DNA of 8,079 bases from contig JBBQSN010000153.1 of assembly GCA_038213835.1 (NCBI GenBank), positions 1 to 8,079 of the forward strand, in the 5' to 3' direction. Shown one piece after another: positions 1 to 4,653 of this stretch. Made by a program: the position numbers and the translations under genes. The first letter of the stretch is position 1, and each line of letters opens with the position of its first letter. The notes under the pieces were generated by a model. It saw only the letters and a program-made list of their open reading frames with translations, did not search any database and had not been told where the DNA came from. Source of the stretch: JBBQSN01 sp038213835. Lineage in GTDB: Bacteria > Actinomycetota > Actinomycetes > Actinomycetales > CAWJMD01.

Positions 1-98
1 TGCCCGGCAGCCACCCAGCGACGGACGAACGCGGTCCAGCGGCGTTGGGGGGCACCCACCTCTGGCTCGTAGTAATGCGTCACGAGGGCGATCTTCAC
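1..98 (-). CDS. Glycosyltransferase family 4, N-terminal fragment (runs off left edge)
   Basis: Only the first 32 codons are inside the window; the gene continues past position 1. The start is GTG at 98-96, the only start codon in this frame after the region around 180. The protein opens with a hydrophobic beta strand followed by HYYEPEVGAPQRR and then a helix containing FVRRWVAAG. This is the usual opening of GT-B fold, family 4 glycosyltransferases (the WcaI/WbuB-like type, where the motif is typically [TH]xYxPExGAPQxR near residue 10). Such enzymes move a sugar from a nucleotide donor to a lipid-linked or polysaccharide acceptor at the inner face of the membrane. The acceptor and donor cannot be told from this fragment. 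No good Shine-Dalgarno sequence precedes the start. A short upstream ORF stops inside the GTGA at the start codon, which suggests coupled translation. Family assignment is fairly sure, precise function unknown. Confidence 0.78.
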   Translation of the reverse strand, partial: MKIALVTHYYEPEVGAPQRRWTAFVRRWVAAG

Positions 99-160
99 GT
101 CGGCCCGCCGGCGCGCAGGGGGACAGCGACAGGGGAACCGGCGCCCGCATTGTCCGTCAC
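95..160 (-). CDS. Possible 21-codon upstream ORF coupled to the glycosyltransferase
   Basis: GTG at 160-158 opens an ORF of 21 codons whose TGA stop (97-95) overlaps the GTG start of the glycosyltransferase in a 4-base GTGA. The peptide is VTDNAGAGSPVAVPLRAGGP plus a final Thr; I recognise no family. A TAGCAT -10-like hexamer lies 8 bases upstream of its GTG, so it might be translated from a leaderless transcript and pass ribosomes to the glycosyltransferase by reinitiation. This is inference: at this length an ORF can arise by chance, and 8 bases is slightly longer than the 6-7 seen at other starts in the window. Confidence 0.35.
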   Translation of the reverse strand: MTDNAGAGSPVAVPLRAGGPT

Positions 161-168
161 GCGGGCCG

Positions 169-174
169 ATGCTA
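169..174 (-). promoter_or_regulatory. Candidate -10 hexamer (TAGCAT) for the glycosyltransferase
   Basis: TAGCAT on the minus strand fits the actinobacterial TAnnnT -10 pattern and lies between the ygfZ stop and the glycosyltransferase start. No clear -35 is visible. It would make the glycosyltransferase independent of the upstream operon, with a leader of about 65 nt. Confidence 0.4.
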
Positions 175-196
175 CCGCTTGGGCGTACGTCGTCCC

Positions 197-1258
197 TCAG
201 GACGCGACCACGAGCTCCTGCGCGGCCGCGATCCCTTCCACGGTGAGCGGGGAGTCGATCGACAGGGAGCGCTTGATCACGGCGAGCGCGACCGGTCCGA
301 GCTCGTGGTGGCGCGCGACGGTGGTGACCCGACCGACCGGTCGCTGCGGGCCCACCACCTCGGCGCCTCGCGAGGGCAGCTGGTGGCCCGAGCCGTCCAG
401 GTGCAGCAGCACCAGGCGCCGCGGCGGCCGTCCCAGGTTGTGCACGCGCGCGACGGTCTCCTGGCCGCGGTAGCAGCCCTTCTGCAGGTGCACCGCGGTG
501 CGCAGCCAGTCGACCTCGTGCGGGATGGTGCGGTGGTCGGTCTCGAAGCCGAACCGCGGGCGCCACCCGGCGACGCGCAGCGCCTCGGAGGCCCAGGTGC
601 CCGCGAGCGGGCGGTCCGCCACGGCGGCCACCAGGTCTCCCCGGGGCACCAGCACCTCTCGCCAGGCCCGCTCCGCGCCGGGGTGCTCGTCGTCCGGCAG
701 CAGGCAGTAGCGCACGCCACCCTCGGCGGTGCGCGGCCACGGGTCGTCCCAGACCGGGAGCGGGGTGGCGATCTCGGCACCGCCGGGCACCTGCCCGAGC
801 ACCGCCCAGTCGGCCGTTGCGTCGCGCACCTCGACCCGCAGCATGAAGCGCATCCGCTCGAGGTGCTGAACGAGGGCGCCCTCGGCGCCCGGCTCCACGG
901 TGATCCAGGCCGTCGTGCCGTCGTCGACCACGTGCAGGACGTGCTCGACGTGCCCGTGCGGGCTGAGCACGAGCGCCTCGCGGGACTGCCCGGGGGCGAG
1001 GTCGCGCAGCCACTGGGTGCTGAGGGTGTCGAGCCAGGTGAGCCGGTCGGGCCCGGAGACCGAGACCACCCCCCGGTGCGACAGGTCGGTGACCGCCTCG
1101 CCGGCCAGCAGCAGCCGCTGCTCGCGGACGGGGTCGCCGTGGTGCCAGGCGACGCCGGCGTCCTGGCCCTCGCCCACGACCGCGCCCTCGCGGGCCAGCA
1201 GCGGGGACGGCTCGCGCTCGGTGGCCGGCGCGGCGGGCTCGTTCGTCGTGGTGCTCAC
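197..1258 (-). CDS. ygfZ: Folate-binding YgfZ/GcvT-like iron-sulfur cluster repair protein
   Basis: A 353-residue cytosolic protein of the YgfZ/IBA57 family, which resembles the aminomethyltransferase GcvT but serves in assembly or repair of certain Fe-S enzymes using tetrahydrofolate. The hallmark K-G-C-Y-x-G-Q-E motif is present at residues 260-267, with the key cysteine at 262. Before it lies a GcvT-type segment with TIPHEVDWL (residues 244-252). The N-terminal half (about 45-135) carries the folate-binding beta fold with VSVSGPDRLTWLDTLSTQWL. The C-terminal part (about 275-350) is the barrel domain. Length is normal for actinobacterial members. The start is GTG at 1258; the frame upstream is closed by the stop at 1310-1312 with no other ATG, GTG or TTG between, so this is the only sensible start. 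It is the last gene of the minus-strand operon, 51 bp after the DUF4012-like gene. The first 40 residues are low in complexity and rich in Ala, Pro and Glu, probably disordered. Confidence 0.93.
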   Translation of the reverse strand: MSTTTNEPAAPATEREPSPLLAREGAVVGEGQDAGVAWHHGDPVREQRLLLAGEAVTDLSHRGVVSVSGPDRLTWLDTLSTQWLRDLAPGQSREALVLSPHGHVEHVLHVVDDGTTAWITVEPGAEGALVQHLERMRFMLRVEVRDATADWAVLGQVPGGAEIATPLPVWDDPWPRTAEGGVRYCLLPDDEHPGAERAWREVLVPRGDLVAAVADRPLAGTWASEALRVAGWRPRFGFETDHRTIPHEVDWLRTAVHLQKGCYRGQETVARVHNLGRPPRRLVLLHLDGSGHQLPSRGAEVVGPQRPVGRVTTVARHHELGPVALAVIKRSLSIDSPLTVEGIAAAQELVVAS

Positions 1259-1278
1259 GTCCGGGACAGCGTCCGGAC
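1259..1278 (-). other. Short inverted repeat directly before the ygfZ start
   Basis: GTCCGG at 1259-1264 and CCGGAC at 1273-1278 form a perfect 6-bp stem with an 8-nt loop that ends at the base next to the GTG start of ygfZ. There is no T tract, so it is not a classical terminator. It could limit translation of ygfZ or stabilise the mRNA; in GC-rich DNA it may equally be chance. Confidence 0.3.
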
Positions 1279-1309
1279 GGCCACGATCCTTCCCGGCGGG
1301 ACGCAGGGG

Positions 1310-1927
1310 TCAGCCACCTGGCTGCCCGCCGACGAGCCGCTCGGCCAGGCGCGCGAGGTCGGCGATCGGCGTCAGCACCGTCGCGGCCCGGTCCAGCACG
1401 TCGAGCACCTGGGTCCGGGCGTCGGCGACGGGCCGGACCAGCCCGCCCTCGGGCACCGCCTGCACCCGCAGCCGGGCCGACTCCAGCGCCTCGGACGCGT
1501 CGACGACGCCGGAGACCGCCTCGCCCAACCGGTTCTCCTCGGTCACCAGCGGCGCACCGCTGGTGAGGTCGATCTCGTCACCGGCTTCGACCAGCGGGCC
1601 CACGACGTCGGTGGCCAGGGTGTCGGTGGCACCGGTGAGCGTGGTGACCGCGGCGAGGTCGTCGCCCACCACCGGCAGCCGAGCGCCGAGCCACCAGACC
1701 GGGTCGGTGGTGAGGTCGGCTGCGCGTGCGGCGCTGCGCTGCACGCCGTCCAGGGTCGAGCGTGCGCCCTCGACGTCACCTCCGCGCACCTGCGACCAGA
1801 GCGTGTCCGAGTCGGCGCGGACGGTCTCCAGCTCGTCCCGGGCCTGGTTGCCGGTCCAGGCGATCCAGACGGCGCAGCCGACGGCCAGCACGACGACGAG
1901 CAGGAGCAGGCGGGCCAGCACCCTCAC
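1310..1927 (-). CDS. Membrane-anchored protein resembling the N-terminal region of DUF4012 proteins
   Basis: A 205-residue protein with one N-terminal membrane helix (about residues 5-24, LLLLVVVLAVGCAVWIAW), so probably anchored with the rest outside. Residues 28-75 form an Ala-rich amphipathic helix (NQARDELETVRADSDTLW), followed by DPVWWLGARLPVVGDD (75-90) and further helices to about 195. This pattern (anchor, helical repeat, PVWW-type motif, P-x-x-GDDLAAV) is what I recall from the start of DUF4012 proteins, which are usually near 600 residues and continue into a large extracellular domain. Here the protein stops at VGGQPGG, about where that domain would begin. It starts with GTG overlapping the stop of the nitrobindin gene by 4 bases (GTGA, 1924-1927), so translation is probably coupled. 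Function unknown; DUF4012 genes often lie near exopolysaccharide genes, and a glycosyltransferase and an LCP protein are close by. Gene is secure, family link moderate. Confidence 0.85.
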   Translation of the reverse strand: MRVLARLLLLVVVLAVGCAVWIAWTGNQARDELETVRADSDTLWSQVRGGDVEGARSTLDGVQRSAARAADLTTDPVWWLGARLPVVGDDLAAVTTLTGATDTLATDVVGPLVEAGDEIDLTSGAPLVTEENRLGEAVSGVVDASEALESARLRVQAVPEGGLVRPVADARTQVLDVLDRAATVLTPIADLARLAERLVGGQPGG

Positions 1928-2466
1928 GTGACGCGCTTGAGTCGCGCCGACGCGTGCGGGGTGAGCGGGTGCCCGACCGCGGCCATGTCCATCGCCCAGA
2001 GCAGGTCGCCGTCGACGTGGCCGTAGAGCCGGGTGGCCGCGGTGTACTCCTTGGCGGTCGTGGTGCGCGCGACGACGTCGGTGGACAGGTCGACCCGGCC
2101 GGCGAGCGCACGACCGGTGTAGATCTCGACGACACCGGTGGGGTGGGCCAGCAGCAGCTCGACGTCGACACCGGCCGCCTCACGGGCGGCGGCCTCGGGG
2201 TCCTGCGGGACGACCACCCGCCAGTACCCGCTCTCGCTGGCGAGCGGCCGCACGATCGCGCCGTCGTCGTCGAGCAGGTGGGCCTGGGAGCGGTAGTGCA
2301 GGAACGGCCGGCCGTCGTGACGCAGCTCGACCTCCTGACCGAACCGCGACTCGTGCGGCAGGGACGGGTACCCGACCACGCCCACGCCCTCCCAGCGCCC
2401 GATCATCCAGGCCAGCGGGACCAGCGGAGCCGGGAGGTCCGCCGGGATCTCGAGCGGCTCAGGCAC
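1924..2466 (-). CDS. Nitrobindin-like haem-binding beta-barrel protein (FABP-like, DUF1794)
   Basis: A 180-residue protein of the bacterial nitrobindin family, ten-stranded beta barrels that bind haem and react with nitric oxide or peroxynitrite; M. tuberculosis Rv0813c is a studied member. The family signature G-x-W-x-G-x-G is at residues 23-29 (GRWEGVG). The C-terminal PLTPHASARL segment (167-176) carries His171, the likely axial haem ligand by comparison with other nitrobindins. Internal strands such as FLHYRSQAHLL and LYGHVDGDLLWAMDMA fit the barrel. Length is normal for the family. It is probably cytosolic, with no signal peptide. The start is GTG at 2466, the first start after an in-frame TGA at 2476-2478 that ends the preceding small gene; no clear Shine-Dalgarno is seen, so reinitiation after the small gene is likely. 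The stop overlaps the next gene by 4 bases. Physiological role in this organism is unknown. Confidence 0.92.
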   Translation of the reverse strand: MPEPLEIPADLPAPLVPLAWMIGRWEGVGVVGYPSLPHESRFGQEVELRHDGRPFLHYRSQAHLLDDDGAIVRPLASESGYWRVVVPQDPEAAAREAAGVDVELLLAHPTGVVEIYTGRALAGRVDLSTDVVARTTTAKEYTAATRLYGHVDGDLLWAMDMAAVGHPLTPHASARLKRVT

Positions 2467-2475
2467 GACGCCGAC

Positions 2476-2583
2476 TCAGCGCTGGCCGGCGAACAGCTTG
2501 TAGAGGACCAGCAGCGCGAACGCACCGATCGCGATCGACGACAGCACCAGCAGCACGAGGTAGAAGATCTCCAGGGCGCCCAT
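2476..2583 (-). CDS. 35-residue single-helix membrane protein, first gene of the nitrobindin operon
   Basis: ATG at 2583-2581 opens 35 codons ending in TGA at 2478-2476. The product starts MGALEIFYLVLL, has one hydrophobic helix over about residues 5-30 with almost no charge, and ends in a basic tail (YKLFAGQR). The composition is clearly that of a membrane peptide and not of random high-GC translation, which would be rich in Arg, Pro and Ala. Upstream, TAGCCT lies exactly 6 bases before the ATG, so the mRNA probably begins at the start codon. It is followed after 9 bases by the nitrobindin gene in the same reading frame. I recognise no family. It may be a small partner for an envelope protein, or mainly a translational lead-in to nitrobindin. 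Confidence 0.72.
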   Translation of the reverse strand: MGALEIFYLVLLVLSSIAIGAFALLVLYKLFAGQR

Positions 2584-2589
2584 GGGACA

Positions 2590-2595
2590 AGGCTA
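2590..2595 (-). promoter_or_regulatory. -10 hexamer (TAGCCT) of the nitrobindin operon, leaderless
   Basis: TAGCCT on the minus strand fits TAnnnT and lies 6 bases before the ATG at 2583, the spacing expected when transcription starts at or next to the start codon. No convincing -35 is seen; the -35 region coincides with the -10 of the divergent dsrE-like gene. Confidence 0.6.
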
Positions 2596-2613
2596 CCTGG
2601 CTTCCACCCGCCT

Positions 2614-2619
2614 ACCCTG
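2614..2619 (+). promoter_or_regulatory. -10 hexamer (TACCCT) of the DsrE-family gene, leaderless
   Basis: TACCCT fits TAnnnT and lies 6 bases before the GTG at 2626. No Shine-Dalgarno lies in that gap, so a leaderless mRNA is likely. This supports the choice of GTG 2626 as start. Confidence 0.58.
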
Positions 2620-2625
2620 CGGGGT

Positions 2626-2988
2626 GTGACGCGAAACCTGCTGGTCAAGTGCACCTGCGGTGCCGACGCCCCGGAGCGGGCGAACCAGGCCCTGACGGTC
2701 GCGGCCACCGCCGTGGCCTCCGGGGCGGGGGTGTCGCTCTGGCTCACCGGCGAGGGCGCCTGGCTGGCGGTGCCCGGCCGCGCCGCTGACCTGGCGCTCG
2801 ACCACGCCACCCCGGCGGCCGACCTGCTGGCCGCAGTGCTCGCCGGTGGCACCGTGACGGTCTGCACCCAGTGCGCCGCACGCCGGGGCCTGGCCGAGGC
2901 CGACCTCCTGGACGGCGTTCGGATCGCCGGTTCGGCCTCCTTCGTCGAGGAGGTCCTGGATGAGACCGTCCAGGCCCTGGTCTACTGA
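2626..2988 (+). CDS. DsrE/DsrF-family small sulfur-relay-like protein
   Basis: A 120-residue protein with the alpha/beta fold expected of the DsrE/DsrF/TusD family, whose better-known members carry sulfur on a cysteine. Strand and helix order is visible: NLLVKCTCG (4-12), a helix with ERANQALTVAATAVASG (17-33), VSLWLTGEGAWL (36-47), a long helix 52-73, TVTVCTQCAARRGL (76-89) and a C-terminal helix to the terminal LVY. Cys80 in the CTQCAARRG loop occupies the place of the conserved DsrE-family cysteine. There are two cysteine pairs, C9-x-C11 and C80-x-x-C83, which could form disulfides or bind a metal. The start is GTG 2626, set by the TACCCT -10 six bases upstream and by homology of the first strand. 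It stands alone, divergent from the nitrobindin operon. The real substrate is unknown. Family call fairly sure, sulfur transfer itself only inferred. Confidence 0.87.
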   Translation: MTRNLLVKCTCGADAPERANQALTVAATAVASGAGVSLWLTGEGAWLAVPGRAADLALDHATPAADLLAAVLAGGTVTVCTQCAARRGLAEADLLDGVRIAGSASFVEEVLDETVQALVY

Positions 2989-3012
2989 CCGCCCTGGTCC
3001 CCTGACCGCCCT
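2985..3012 (+). repeat. 11-bp direct repeat at the DsrE-family stop codon
   Basis: CTGACCGCCCT occurs at 2985-2995, spanning the stop codon, and again at 3002-3012, so the copies are 17 bp apart. It may be a small local duplication in the convergent gap. No known role. Confidence 0.4.
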
Positions 3013-3013
3013 C

Positions 3014-3075
3014 GGTGATCGCCCGGACCAGCTCGTCGTTGCCCGGGCCCGGAGAGGGCACGTCACCCGATCACC
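3014..3075. repeat. 8-bp inverted repeat in the convergent gap
   Basis: GGTGATCG at 3014-3021 and CGATCACC at 3068-3075 are exact inverted copies enclosing 46 bases. The right arm lies in the last codons of the membrane protein gene. Within the loop, GCCCGG (3021-3026) can pair with CCGGGC (3043-3048). No T-run follows on either strand. It might act as a weak bidirectional terminator between converging genes. Confidence 0.3.
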
Positions 3076-3791
3076 TGGCTGAGCAGGTAGACGATCGCAC
3101 CGGTGCAGCAGACCGCCGCGGCGCCGAGGGCGAGGCCGGCCTGCCGCGAGGTCACCGAGGGGACCGGCGCGAACAACCGGTCGAAGGCGATGAGGACGAC
3201 GGCGACCAGCGCACCGGTGACGCCGGCCGGCACGCTGGCGACGTCGTCGAGGAAGACCGACGCGAGCACCGCGAAGACGACCCCCGCGACGACGCCGGCC
3301 GCACCGGTGACCCGCAGCGGCAGCGGCAGGGCGAGCGCGAGGGCGGCTGGCACGAGGCCCGCCACGCCGGCCAGCACGAGGTCGGTGCTGGTGGCCGCCG
3401 CCGCGAGCCAGCCCGCGACCAGCTCGATCACGACGACGCCCGAGACCACCCCGGCGACGCTCTCGACCAGGCGCGGGCGCATGTCCCGGCGCAGCAGCTG
3501 GTGGGCGAACGTCGCCACGACCGAGAGCGCGAGCACCGGGGCGAGCCAGGCGAGCCGCTCGCGCTCGTCGCCGGCCAGGGCCACGACCAGCACCGCCGCG
3601 GTCCCGCACAGCGCCAGGACGGTGGTGGAGCCGCGCTGGGTCGGCAGACCGAGCAGGGTCGGCCAGCCGGTGGCCATCACGATGACGGTGACCAGGAGGG
3701 CACCCGCGAGCAGGGTCGGACCGGCGAGCGAGGCCAGCGCCACCATCGCGCCCAGGACGGCGGCGGACAGGGCGGGGACGGCTCGGACCAC
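3063..3791 (-). CDS. Multi-spanning membrane protein of unknown function
   Basis: A 242-residue very hydrophobic protein with about eight or nine membrane segments (roughly 5-22, 25-42, 55-74, 80-98, 109-132, 137-158, 161-180, 187-204 and 217-238). The one clearly charged loop is around residues 99-109 (LLRRDMRPRLV), with a shorter one at 74-80 (GDERERL); positive residues suggest these face the cytosol. There is no recognisable transporter signature, ATPase motif or catalytic motif, so I give no function. It starts with GTG at 3791; AGGA about 6 bases upstream serves as a modest Shine-Dalgarno. The ATG at 3798-3796 is out of frame. It is divergent from glnR across 94 bp, an arrangement that may be conserved in actinomycetes, and its ribosome-binding site lies inside an 11-bp tandem repeat. 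It converges on the DsrE-family gene with 74 bp between the stops. Confidence 0.85.
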   Translation of the reverse strand: MVRAVPALSAAVLGAMVALASLAGPTLLAGALLVTVIVMATGWPTLLGLPTQRGSTTVLALCGTAAVLVVALAGDERERLAWLAPVLALSVVATFAHQLLRRDMRPRLVESVAGVVSGVVVIELVAGWLAAAATSTDLVLAGVAGLVPAALALALPLPLRVTGAAGVVAGVVFAVLASVFLDDVASVPAGVTGALVAVVLIAFDRLFAPVPSVTSRQAGLALGAAAVCCTGAIVYLLSQVIG

Positions 3792-3795
3792 GTCT

Positions 3796-3817
3796 CATCC
3801 TGGCAGCATCCCGGCAG
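3796..3817. repeat. Tandem 11-bp repeat between the membrane protein gene and glnR (candidate operator)
   Basis: CATCCTGGCAG (3796-3806) is followed at once by CATCCCGGCAG (3807-3817); 10 of 11 bases match. The 11-bp period places both copies on the same face of the helix, the geometry used by OmpR/PhoB-type regulators including GlnR. The repeat lies about 40-60 bp upstream of the expected glnR transcription start and just before the GTG of the divergent gene. The sequence does not look like the published GlnR half-sites (GTnAC type). Confidence 0.5.
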
Positions 3818-3845
3818 ACCGTGACGGCCCCCCGCCGCGGACGCC

Positions 3846-3851
3846 TATCCT
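3846..3851 (+). promoter_or_regulatory. -10 hexamer (TATCCT) of glnR
   Basis: TATCCT fits the -10 consensus; GTGACG at 3821-3826 is a possible -35 (4 of 6 to TTGACA) but with a long 19-bp spacer. The predicted start near 3858 gives a leader of about 28 nt, unlike the leaderless genes around it. Confidence 0.5.
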
Positions 3852-3872
3852 GCTGTCTTCCGGACCCCCGCC

Positions 3873-3881
3873 GGGAGGAGG
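3873..3881 (+). promoter_or_regulatory. Strong Shine-Dalgarno of glnR (GGGAGGAGG)
   Basis: The only strong ribosome-binding site noticed in the window. It ends 4 bases before GTG 3886 and fixes that codon as the glnR start, although the reading frame is open far upstream. Confidence 0.75.
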
Positions 3882-3885
3882 ACGC

Positions 3886-4605
3886 GTGGCCCAGCTGCTG
3901 CTGCTCACGAACGCGCTCGCGCCGTCCAGCGAGGTGCTCCCCGCCCTCGGCCTGCTGCCCCACGGCGTCCGGGTGCTGCCCGCCGAGCCGGTCGCCCTCG
4001 TCGACGCCCCGGCGGCCGACTTCGTCCTGGTCGACGGCCGCCGCGAGCTTGCGTCCGCCCGCTCCCTGTGCCGGCTGCTGCGCACCACCGGGCTCTCCTC
4101 GCCGCTGCTGATCGTGCTCACCGAGGGTGGGCTCACGGCGGTCGCGGCCGACTGGGGGGCCGACGACGTCCTGCTCGACACGGCCGGTCCGGCCGAGGTC
4201 GAGGCCCGCCTGCGGCTCGCCTCCGGCCGGCTCGCCCTGGCCGCCGGCGAGGACGACGCGCCCGACGAGATCCGCGCCGGTGACGTCGTCATCGAGGAGA
4301 GCACCTACACGGCCCGGCTGCGCGGCCGGGCGCTCGACCTCACCTACAAGGAGTTCGAGCTGCTGAAGTACCTCGCGCAGCACCCGGGCCGGGTCTTCAC
4401 CCGGGCCCAGCTGCTGCAGGAGGTCTGGGGCTACGACTACTTCGGCGGCACCCGCACCGTCGACGTCCACGTGCGCCGGCTGCGCGCCAAGCTCGGGGTC
4501 GAGCACGAACAGCTGATCGGCACCGTGCGCAACGTCGGCTACCGGTTCGTGCCGCCTGGCCGCCGCGACGTCGAGGTCGCAGAGACCCAGCCCGTCGACG
4601 CCTGA
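3886..4605 (+). CDS. glnR: GlnR, OmpR-family global nitrogen regulator with atypical receiver
   Basis: A 239-residue orphan regulator controlling nitrogen assimilation genes (glnA, amtB, nir, ure and others in related actinomycetes). The N-terminus, AQLLLLTNALAPSSEVLPAL (2-21), and the block ADWGADDVLLDTAGPAEVEA (88-107) closely match Streptomyces GlnR as I remember it. The receiver domain (1 to about 113) keeps Asp50 (VLVDGRR) but lacks the acidic pocket that normal response regulators have after strand 1, since the residues after LLLL are T-N-A. GlnR is known to act as a dimer without normal phosphorylation. A linker (about 114-127) leads to the winged-helix domain (128-223), with the recognition region GGTRTVDVHVRRLRAKL (187-203) and the wing GTVRNVGYRF (212-221). 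The start is set by the strong Shine-Dalgarno. No partner kinase gene is adjacent, as is usual for GlnR. Identification is strong. Confidence 0.94.
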   Translation: MAQLLLLTNALAPSSEVLPALGLLPHGVRVLPAEPVALVDAPAADFVLVDGRRELASARSLCRLLRTTGLSSPLLIVLTEGGLTAVAADWGADDVLLDTAGPAEVEARLRLASGRLALAAGEDDAPDEIRAGDVVIEESTYTARLRGRALDLTYKEFELLKYLAQHPGRVFTRAQLLQEVWGYDYFGGTRTVDVHVRRLRAKLGVEHEQLIGTVRNVGYRFVPPGRRDVEVAETQPVDA

Positions 4606-4628
4606 GCCGCGGGCGGGAGACCCAGGGA

Positions 4629-4653
4629 GGGGACCTACTCGACGTAGGTCTCC
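4629..4653. terminator. 10-bp hairpin between converging glnR and LCP gene
   Basis: GGGGACCTAC (4629-4638) pairs with GTAGGTCTCC (4644-4653) around a 5-base loop, TCGAC. In the glnR transcript all ten pairs form, one as G-U; in the LCP transcript one pair becomes A-C. There is no T tract, as is common for actinobacterial terminators. The stem includes the last codons and the TAG stop of the LCP gene. It begins 24 bp after the glnR stop, so it most likely ends glnR transcription and may work in both directions. Confidence 0.6.

Noticed and set aside
179..2026. Long plus-strand ORF (615 codons) across ygfZ, the DUF4012-like gene and part of nitrobindin
   Set aside because: Antisense shadow in high-GC DNA; the translation is Arg, Gly and Pro rich with no recognisable domain, while the minus strand carries three clear protein families.
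3043..3052. 10-bp palindrome CCGGGCCCGG in the convergent gap
   Set aside because: Leaves no loop for an RNA hairpin and is common in GC-rich DNA.
2744..3061. Minus-strand ORF of 105 codons starting GTG 3061, just after the membrane protein stop
   Set aside because: The first 25 residues lie in the convergent gap and look less biased than most shadows, but the rest is antisense to the DsrE-family gene and is Arg/Pro repeats.
3792..3885. Search for a GlnR self-binding site (GTnAC-n6-GnAAC) upstream of glnR
   Set aside because: No sequence with two acceptable half-sites was seen by eye; only the unrelated 11-bp tandem repeat is present.
2593..4506. Long minus-strand ORF (637 codons) across DsrE, the membrane protein gene and glnR
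   Set aside because: Lies antisense to glnR and DsrE and in another frame of the membrane protein gene; low-complexity Arg/Gly/Ala composition and no motif.
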